DNA of 64,000 bases from OLB9 sp041392785 (lineage in GTDB: Bacteria > Bacteroidota > Bacteroidia > Chitinophagales > Saprospiraceae), in contig JAWKLK010000011.1 of the NCBI GenBank assembly GCA_041392785.1, forward strand, positions 62,001-126,000, in the 5' to 3' direction. Positions 58,144 through 64,000 of this stretch are shown here, in pieces. The notes beneath the pieces were generated by a model, which saw only the letters and a list, made by a program, of their open reading frames with translations, ran no database searches and was not told the DNA's origin. The translations under genes and the position numbers were made by a program. Each line of letters starts with the position of its first letter. Position 1 is the stretch's first letter.

Positions 58144-59057
58144 TGCAATAAACTACTAAGGCGTTTTTCGGATTTTTTAAAAAAATATGGAATCATAACA
58201 ATAAGCAGCGGTGGAAACCAAAGACTTAATGCAAATAGAAAACCTTGTATAATATTCATTTCGTCAGGAAAAGCTGAGTATTTTGAAACGATCATATTAA
58301 TCAAATAAGCCCAACCAATAAAAAATATAAGAAAAGTCAAGCCTAAATTTTGATAAAAGAAAAAAGAAAGACTTATGACAATAGGTAATGCCAGTACAGA
58401 CGAAAATAGGATTCCTGTTCTTATTTTCTCTAATAAAAATTGCTTTGGATCAAGATTGTAAATCCATACAAAGTATTCGTTTTCAGGTTTTGCGTAGTAA
58501 CTTAATGTGGTTGCAAAAACCAGAAGCATAGCAAATACGCCAAGATTAAAGTTTTTAACAGATATAGCGATTAAAGTCAATACATAAGTCCCTAATAATA
58601 AAAATAAAGAGTTTCTAAAGCCCGTAGTAAATTCAAATGGCCTTTTTGAAAATGGCGTCCAAATGGTAAAATTCAGTGATGTCTTGAAGTGAACGAGTGC
58701 TAAAATAGCTGCTAAAATCCAGAGTAATGCAGCATAAGGAAAATAATGTTTGTAAATTAGAAAAATTAAAAATGGTGTCGTGCAAATTAGATTCTCGATA
58801 AGTCTGATTTTTTTCATTTGTGTGTCACCTAAGCAAATTTTTAAAAATTCAGTCCTCTTGGATTCAGATAGCCTTCCTATTAGTACTAAGGCAAAAAGTA
58901 GATAGACATAGACGGCAAACTCGGACTTTGCAAATATATAAATAGACAATATAATAAATCCAAATGCCGATAAAAGTACTGTAAAAATGGGATTTAATCC
59001 GACATCTTTAATGCGCCTGATAGTCATTATATATTGAAGTGCAAAATAAGATTTCAC
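58140..59057 (-). CDS. ABC transporter membrane protein
   Basis: 305 residues with about seven or eight membrane helices (for example FTVLLSAFGFIILSIYIF, FVYLLFALVLIG-like, TYVLTLIAISV, LTFLIFFIGWAYLINMI) and a basic cytoplasmic end. No large extracellular domain. As first gene before the ATP-binding gene it is the expected permease. Substrate unknown. Confidence 0.8.
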   Translation of the reverse strand: MKSYFALQYIMTIRRIKDVGLNPIFTVLLSAFGFIILSIYIFAKSEFAVYVYLLFALVLIGRLSESKRTEFLKICLGDTQMKKIRLIENLICTTPFLIFLIYKHYFPYAALLWILAAILALVHFKTSLNFTIWTPFSKRPFEFTTGFRNSLFLLLGTYVLTLIAISVKNFNLGVFAMLLVFATTLSYYAKPENEYFVWIYNLDPKQFLLEKIRTGILFSSVLALPIVISLSFFFYQNLGLTFLIFFIGWAYLINMIVSKYSAFPDEMNIIQGFLFALSLWFPPLLIVMIPYFFKKSEKRLSSLLQ

Positions 59058-59247
59058 TTTTTATATCTTATTATTTGTCCCTATATTAAACATGAGAATC
59101 ATGATGTTTATCAATTTATTAATACATTTATCTAGTACTATTATAGCAAAATTATGCAATTGCCTTTATCTTCCACTTAGTTTACAAAATATAATCTATG
59201 AATCCATCAAATTTTTGGATAAATAAAATGCAAGTTGCTTGCTATCA

Positions 59248-60066
59248 TCAATAATCTGTTTTGACTGAACTGTCAAATGGCACCTTCATCTGATACATCA
59301 AATCATTGGATTTACTATCTGCCAGAACATCAACACCATATCTTATTTTTGACGTATCATCCAACACTAATGTGCCAAACATTCTGTCCCAGATTGAGAA
59401 GATATTGCCAAAATTGGTATCAGTCCACGGTCGTTCAAAATGGTGGTGAAACTTATGCATATTGGGGGTAATAAAAATATATCCCAAGGTATGATCCACC
59501 CAAACTGGTGTCTTAAAGTTGGCATGTGTGATATACGTAAATAATACAGTCACAACTTTGTAAAAAATAAAATACGCAAAGGGAATGCCTGCAACAACCA
59601 CTGCAAATAAACCAAAGACTTCGCGAACAAAATAATCCCCCGGATGATGCCTCGTCCCGGTTGTCGCATCTACATGAGTATCGGAGTGATGGACGAGATG
59701 CAACTTCCACATCCATTTTACTTTATGTAGCAGATAGTGTACCCAATATTGTGCAATTAAATCCAAAATCATCACTGCAAGCAATAATTCTAACCAAAAT
59801 GGAAGATCTACCAAGTGTAAAAATCCAAATTCATGCTGCTCCATCCAGATAAAGATGAAAGCTGTCAATGCTCCAAAGATACCATTGATGATAAGTGTTG
59901 TACTTAGAAATATCAAGTTTATGCCATCATGACGCCACTTATTATAAGTAAATTTTATCAATGGTATACCTGATTCAATTATCCAAGCAAGTGTTAAACA
60001 AAAGAATATCCAACCCAACAATTGCGGTTTTGATAAATGACCGAATTTTTCAATAAATGATTCCAT
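59248..60066 (-). CDS. Sterol desaturase / fatty acid hydroxylase family protein
   Basis: I prefer the ATG at 60066 (MESFIEKFGHLSKPQLLGWI); the longer frame starts at 60111. Several membrane helices and the di-iron His clusters of the family: HYLLHK, HLVHHSDTHVD, RHHPGDY and HKFHHHFERPWTDTNFGN. Members hydroxylate or desaturate lipids and carotenoids in the membrane. The substrate cannot be told. Confidence 0.92.
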   Translation of the reverse strand: MESFIEKFGHLSKPQLLGWIFFCLTLAWIIESGIPLIKFTYNKWRHDGINLIFLSTTLIINGIFGALTAFIFIWMEQHEFGFLHLVDLPFWLELLLAVMILDLIAQYWVHYLLHKVKWMWKLHLVHHSDTHVDATTGTRHHPGDYFVREVFGLFAVVVAGIPFAYFIFYKVVTVLFTYITHANFKTPVWVDHTLGYIFITPNMHKFHHHFERPWTDTNFGNIFSIWDRMFGTLVLDDTSKIRYGVDVLADSKSNDLMYQMKVPFDSSVKTDY

Positions 60067-60225
60067 GGCATCATTGATTATATCCACACAAATATAGAAA
60101 AGTATTTTCACAATATGTTCCCTTTTATTACGTTCTGAATCAAAGGTTTTATAATTAATTTATGAAAGACCTAACTCAAAGTTTGACATTTTGTCAATAT
60201 TTTTAAAACTCAACCTCCTTTTATC

Positions 60226-61098
60226 ATGAAAATTAGAATGATTTTTTCAATTTCGCTTTTGATGATCTTCCTTTTTTCTTGTCAAGAAACTTCATCAATT
60301 GATGATAATACAATCGAATTAGACAATTTATCTGATACAATATTGCGTGACATTAGCTATGGCAATCTTTCCATACAAGTATTCGATCTCCATTTGCCAG
60401 CAAATAGAGATATTAATAATACACCAATCATACTCATGATCCATGGAGGTGCATGGAAAGCGGGTAAAAAAGAAGATTTCAATTCCTATATAAATCTTAT
60501 CAAGAAAAAATGGCCAGATGTTGCTATTATTAACATGAATTACCGTTTAGCAAGTAACCAAGAAAATATTCATCACAATGAAATAATGGAAGATATAAAC
60601 TCAGTTGTCAATCACATTATAAAAAATAAATCGAAATATCAAATTTCTGAAAATATGGGTGTCATTGGTGCAAGTGCTGGAGGTCAATTGGCTATGATTT
60701 ATGCATACAAGTATAACAAATCCATAAAATGCATTGCTAATATTTTTGGACCTAGTATTATAAATGATTGGAGTTGGTACAACAGTACTAACATATGGTT
60801 AGGTGGTTACGTGGGTGATATATTGACAGAATATGTTGGTCAACCATGGGACACATTAGCCTATAAAGCCGTGAGTCCATATTGGAATATTTCAAGTCAA
60901 AGTCAGCCCACCATCATATTTCATGGCAATTTAGACCCAATAGTACCTGTTTACCAAAGCAAATGGATGCATGGAAAATTAGAATCCCTAAATGTAACTA
61001 CTCAATATCATGAATATTTTGCGTTTCATTCTTTTGACAACGCACAATCTGATGAAGTTATCAATAAATTAGTAGCATTTTTCAAAACATATCTGTGA
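60226..61098 (+). CDS. Alpha/beta-hydrolase, esterase-like lipoprotein
   Basis: 290 residues with lipoprotein signal (SISLLMIFLFSCQE). It shows the HGGAW oxyanion motif (ILMIHGGAWKAGKK), the nucleophile elbow GASAGGQLA (Ser), and later GNLDPIVPVYQS (Asp) and FAFHSFDNA (His). It resembles the carboxylesterase / kynurenine formamidase-like group of lipid-anchored hydrolases. Substrate unknown. Confidence 0.9.
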   Translation: MKIRMIFSISLLMIFLFSCQETSSIDDNTIELDNLSDTILRDISYGNLSIQVFDLHLPANRDINNTPIILMIHGGAWKAGKKEDFNSYINLIKKKWPDVAIINMNYRLASNQENIHHNEIMEDINSVVNHIIKNKSKYQISENMGVIGASAGGQLAMIYAYKYNKSIKCIANIFGPSIINDWSWYNSTNIWLGGYVGDILTEYVGQPWDTLAYKAVSPYWNISSQSQPTIIFHGNLDPIVPVYQSKWMHGKLESLNVTTQYHEYFAFHSFDNAQSDEVINKLVAFFKTYL

Positions 61099-61284
61099 AA
61101 AAATTATTTGAACTAATATTAATTTATTTGCAATTCAAAATATCTTTTAATTCAGAGACCATGTTGGTTTCTCTTGGAAGTTTGTAGAAAATTCGCAGTG
61201 CTTTGTAAAATAAATGCGCATTTCTTTACCGCTATTGCGCCAAAATGTGGTAAAATTGCGTTTATACTTTAGAAATAGTCAAAA

Positions 61285-62082
61285 ATGCAACCGAAAAGTA
61301 GGATTAAGGCAGCCTTGCTTGCCTTTTTTACAGGATGGATGGGCGGTCACCAGTTATATTTAGGGAAGATTGGTGCCTTTATAGGTTTTATGTTCATGTT
61401 TATCATGTCAGTCAATATCGGCATTCCGTTATCATTTATCATAGGTATTATCCAAGGTATAAGGTTACTCCAGATGAGTGATCAGGATTTTAACAGAAAG
61501 TATAATCGTGCATTTGCAATGACATATACTGGGCCACTAGAGCGGAGGAGAGAAGAACAAATGCGTAGATTTGAACAAATCCCACAAAAGAAAGCAACGC
61601 CAATTGCACAAAATAAAGCAAATCCATACAAGCAAAGCGGAATAAAAAAATATAAAGATTTTGATTTAGATGATGCAATCTTAGATTTTTCAAAAGGACT
61701 CGAGATATCACCAAATGATATCGCTTTACATTTCAATATTGCCTGTGCCTATTCACTTACAGAGCAAAAAGAAAAATCTTTCTATCACTTAAGTAGAGCT
61801 GTATCTCTTGGATTGAATGGTGAGGAACGCATACTTACACATGATGATCTTGCTTATTTGAGAATACAACCAGAATTTGATGCGTTTAAAAAAAGTGGTT
61901 TTAAGGTACTACCAGCATTTTCAGCTAAAGCTGCATCATCTGAAGCTAATAATTGGGCTCCCAAAACTGATATGAATGATGGCTTATTGAAACAATTAGA
62001 CAAATTACAAGAGTTGAAATCGAAAGGTGCTTTGACTGAGGAAGAATTTCAGTTTGAGCGCAAGAAAATTTTAAGACAATAA
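61285..62082 (+). CDS. TM2-domain protein with TPR-like and SHOCT regions
   Basis: 265 residues. The TM2 domain (about 5-65; AALLAFFTGWMGGHQLYLGK, two helices) is followed by a linker, a TPR-like segment (LHFNIACAYSLTEQKEKSFY) and a C-terminal SHOCT motif (LDKLQELKSKGALTEEEFQ). It is an inner-membrane protein, function unknown. It is 12 bp before the CBS gene. Confidence 0.9.
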   Translation: MQPKSRIKAALLAFFTGWMGGHQLYLGKIGAFIGFMFMFIMSVNIGIPLSFIIGIIQGIRLLQMSDQDFNRKYNRAFAMTYTGPLERRREEQMRRFEQIPQKKATPIAQNKANPYKQSGIKKYKDFDLDDAILDFSKGLEISPNDIALHFNIACAYSLTEQKEKSFYHLSRAVSLGLNGEERILTHDDLAYLRIQPEFDAFKKSGFKVLPAFSAKAASSEANNWAPKTDMNDGLLKQLDKLQELKSKGALTEEEFQFERKKILRQ

Positions 62083-62094
62083 ACAATTTGAATT

Positions 62095-62754
62095 TTGACA
62101 GCTAAAAATCTGATAACCCAAAGTATAGTCCCGCTTCAGACATCTGATACAGGCACCGAGGCATTACAAATGATGCAGGTTTATCATGTCCGCCATCTCC
62201 CTATAGTAAATCATGAACAATTATTGGGTGTACTTTCTGAAGATGACCTACTCATTCATAACACCGAAGACCCTATAGGTACGTATAGATTGACACATGT
62301 CAGACCTTTTTGCTTCGAAAATGAGCACATTTTTGAAATTATGACAAAACTAGGTAGGTTTCAACTTACCTTGATTCCCGTCATCAATGCAGATGAAGTA
62401 TATCTAGGCGTCATCACCATGGAAGATGTGCTGCATTATTTTGCACAACAATTTTCATTTTCTGATACTGGCAGCATCTTGGTTTTGGAGTCAAATAAAT
62501 TAAACTATTCTCTTTCTGAAATAGCAAGAATAGCAGAGTCAGAAGATGTCACTATTTTAAGTAGTTTTATAAGTCATAATCCGGATGACCCTACAACATA
62601 TATTACTTTAAGGCTGAATAGACAGGATATAACCTTCTTGAAATCCACATACGAAAGATTTGGTTACACCGTGTTCGGATCCTATTCTGATGAAGATTTT
62701 AGAGATAATCTCAAAGAAAGGTATGATGCATTCATGTCATACCTTAGTATTTAG
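62095..62754 (+). CDS. CBS-domain-pair protein with C-terminal ACT-like part
   Basis: 219 residues, TTG start at 62095 (TTG ACA GCT AAA). Two CBS motifs: IVPLQTSDTGTEALQMMQVY then HLPIVNHEQLLGVLSEDDLL, and FQLTLIPVINADEVYLGVIT then MEDVL. The last 80 residues resemble an ACT-like fold (GSILVLESNKLNYSLSEIAR). It would bind adenine nucleotides or other small ligands and regulate a partner. Six bases before the BamA-like gene. Confidence 0.88.
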   Translation: MTAKNLITQSIVPLQTSDTGTEALQMMQVYHVRHLPIVNHEQLLGVLSEDDLLIHNTEDPIGTYRLTHVRPFCFENEHIFEIMTKLGRFQLTLIPVINADEVYLGVITMEDVLHYFAQQFSFSDTGSILVLESNKLNYSLSEIARIAESEDVTILSSFISHNPDDPTTYITLRLNRQDITFLKSTYERFGYTVFGSYSDEDFRDNLKERYDAFMSYLSI

Positions 62755-62760
62755 TTATTT

Positions 62761-64000
62761 ATGTGGAAAGATAACAAGCATTCTCTGTATTTTGCTTTTG
62801 CTATAATTATATCCACCTCCACTACCATTTTAAGTCAAAATTCTCACATCATTATTCGTAATATTGTCATTTCAGGCAATGAAAAAACGAGTGAAAAAGT
62901 AATCTATAAAGAATTAGATTTTAAAAAAGGAGATACTATCCCTTTGGAGTCCCTTTCTGCACTTATGTACAAAAACAATGGCAGGTTAGAATCAAAAAAA
63001 ATTTTTAATAAATCAAATATCAATATAAAAAATTGGGACAATGCTACCAATGAAGTAGACGTTTACATCACGTTGCAAGAGAATTGGTTTATATATCCCT
63101 ACCCTATTTTGGAATTGGCTGATAGAAATTTTAATGTATGGCGGAAAGAGCATAATTACAATTTCAACAGATTGAATTATGGTGCAGGTATCAAGCACAT
63201 CAACCTTTCCGGCATGGATGATGCTTTAGCTATAAAAGTTCATGGTGGATATTCTACAAAAGTTGATTTATCCTATGAATACCCATATTTATTGAAATCA
63301 TGGGGTTTGTCTACTGATTTCAGTTTGACTAATAATAACGAATTCGGCTATATTTCTCAAGGGAATGTTTTGAAGTTTTATAAAAATGAAAACGAGCAAA
63401 CTTTACTCAAGCAACTGAAAGCCAGCATTGCAATCCACAATAGAAGTTCATCTACCATTTTCCAAAGATTATCACTTGGATACATTCATGCCAAGCTATT
63501 AGATGATTTTGATATTACACTAAATCCAAACTACTTTGCCCCAAATAAAAAGAGTCTCTCGATTTTCTTTCTCGAATATCTACTTAAAATTGACAGAACT
63601 ACGTATCCACTGTACCCTATTGAAGGGATCAGAGGTGAATTGTCATTAAAACATGAAGGATTTAAAAATGAAATTCAAACATCACATGCAGTTCTAAATT
63701 TGGAGACATTTGTCCCTATTGTGAAAAATCTTTTTATATCAAATGCATTAAGATTCAAGTATAATTTCCAATCAAAACCAATTCCATTTTATTTGTATAA
63801 AGGAATTGGCTATGATAATAATTCAATAATGGGTTACCAATTATATGTTTTTGAATCAAAGGATTATTTCATAGTAAATAATGCATTGACTTACAAATTA
63901 TTGGACAAAGATTTCAATATGATGTCTTGGGTACCGAGACAATTTAAAACTTTAAATATTAAGGCATTCCTGAGTGCAAAATTTGATGTTGGATATGCCA
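62761..64000 (+). CDS. BamA/TamA-family outer-membrane protein, partial at window edge
   Basis: The ATG at 62761 opens a frame that runs to the end of the window (413 codons). Signal peptide (LYFAFAIIISTSTTILSQ), then a POTRA-like domain (IIRNIVISGNEKTSEKVIYK, about residues 30-110) and beta-barrel strands (FNRLNYGAGIKHINLSGMDD, TLYPLYP-like turns, YKGIGYDNNSIMGYQLYVFE). It probably inserts or exports outer-membrane proteins or surface antigens. The tight spacing to the CBS gene suggests one operon. Confidence 0.85.
   Translation, partial: MWKDNKHSLYFAFAIIISTSTTILSQNSHIIIRNIVISGNEKTSEKVIYKELDFKKGDTIPLESLSALMYKNNGRLESKKIFNKSNINIKNWDNATNEVDVYITLQENWFIYPYPILELADRNFNVWRKEHNYNFNRLNYGAGIKHINLSGMDDALAIKVHGGYSTKVDLSYEYPYLLKSWGLSTDFSLTNNNEFGYISQGNVLKFYKNENEQTLLKQLKASIAIHNRSSSTIFQRLSLGYIHAKLLDDFDITLNPNYFAPNKKSLSIFFLEYLLKIDRTTYPLYPIEGIRGELSLKHEGFKNEIQTSHAVLNLETFVPIVKNLFISNALRFKYNFQSKPIPFYLYKGIGYDNNSIMGYQLYVFESKDYFIVNNALTYKLLDKDFNMMSWVPRQFKTLNIKAFLSAKFDVGYA

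Overview
The window is AT-rich DNA from a Bacteroidota bacterium, most likely a member of the Saprospiria. Supporting signs are secreted proteins built from SprB-type and SdrD_B-type repeats, a short RpoD of the Bacteroidota form, a Bacteroidota-type LptE, a START-like domain protein, TAnnTTTG-type -7 promoter elements, LytTR-type signalling and a GH3-family protein. Coding quality is uneven. Most single-copy genes are open, but repetitive stretches (the SprB gene at 1-5,126 and the IS copies at 35.8-37.2 kb and 41.8-44.6 kb) are full of frame changes. Part of this looks like uncorrected assembly indels. Other lesions are in-frame stops or true decay.

Layout. 1-10.3 kb (minus strand): three co-directional genes for secreted repeat proteins; the last is broken and runs off the window. 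10.3-11.7 kb: non-coding DNA with a long inverted repeat, a 21-bp tandem repeat, an AT-rich stretch and a hairpin containing a DnaA box. 11.7-16.4 kb: a small conserved protein, a TPR histidine kinase with two in-frame stops, its LytTR regulator and a LuxR-type regulator. 16.8-35.7 kb: housekeeping genes (GH3 protein, CoA-transferase, SDR, TlpA-like lipoprotein, dapB-dnaG-rsmE, rpoD, two nucleic-acid methyltransferases, lptE, a 3'-5' exonuclease, ppdK).

35.8-45.8 kb is a mobile-element zone. Two IS1380-family copies lie in opposite orientation, each flanked by TTAA, around a DegQ-like protease, tRNA-Gln, a LolC/E-like permease and holB. Inside the distal part are an IS3-family element and remnants of defence genes: a piece of a TIR gene, a piece of hsdS and an unrecognised decayed gene. 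Directly next to this, 45.9-50.9 kb carries an intact three-gene operon: an MmeI-like restriction-methylation enzyme, a TIR-domain protein with two flanking regulatory-type domains, and an HNH endonuclease. This is the best candidate for an undescribed defence system here. The partial TIR copy 5 kb away is nearly identical in the linker after the TIR domain and then abruptly different in the C-terminal domain, which suggests module exchange.

51-64 kb returns to single-copy genes: a secreted protein with yaaA, a zincin-like lipoprotein, a frameshifted S9 peptidase with an extra C-terminal domain, a frameshifted GNAT, an ABC transporter pair, a sterol-desaturase-family protein, an esterase-like lipoprotein, a TM2/SHOCT protein, a CBS protein and the start of a BamA/TamA-like outer-membrane protein.
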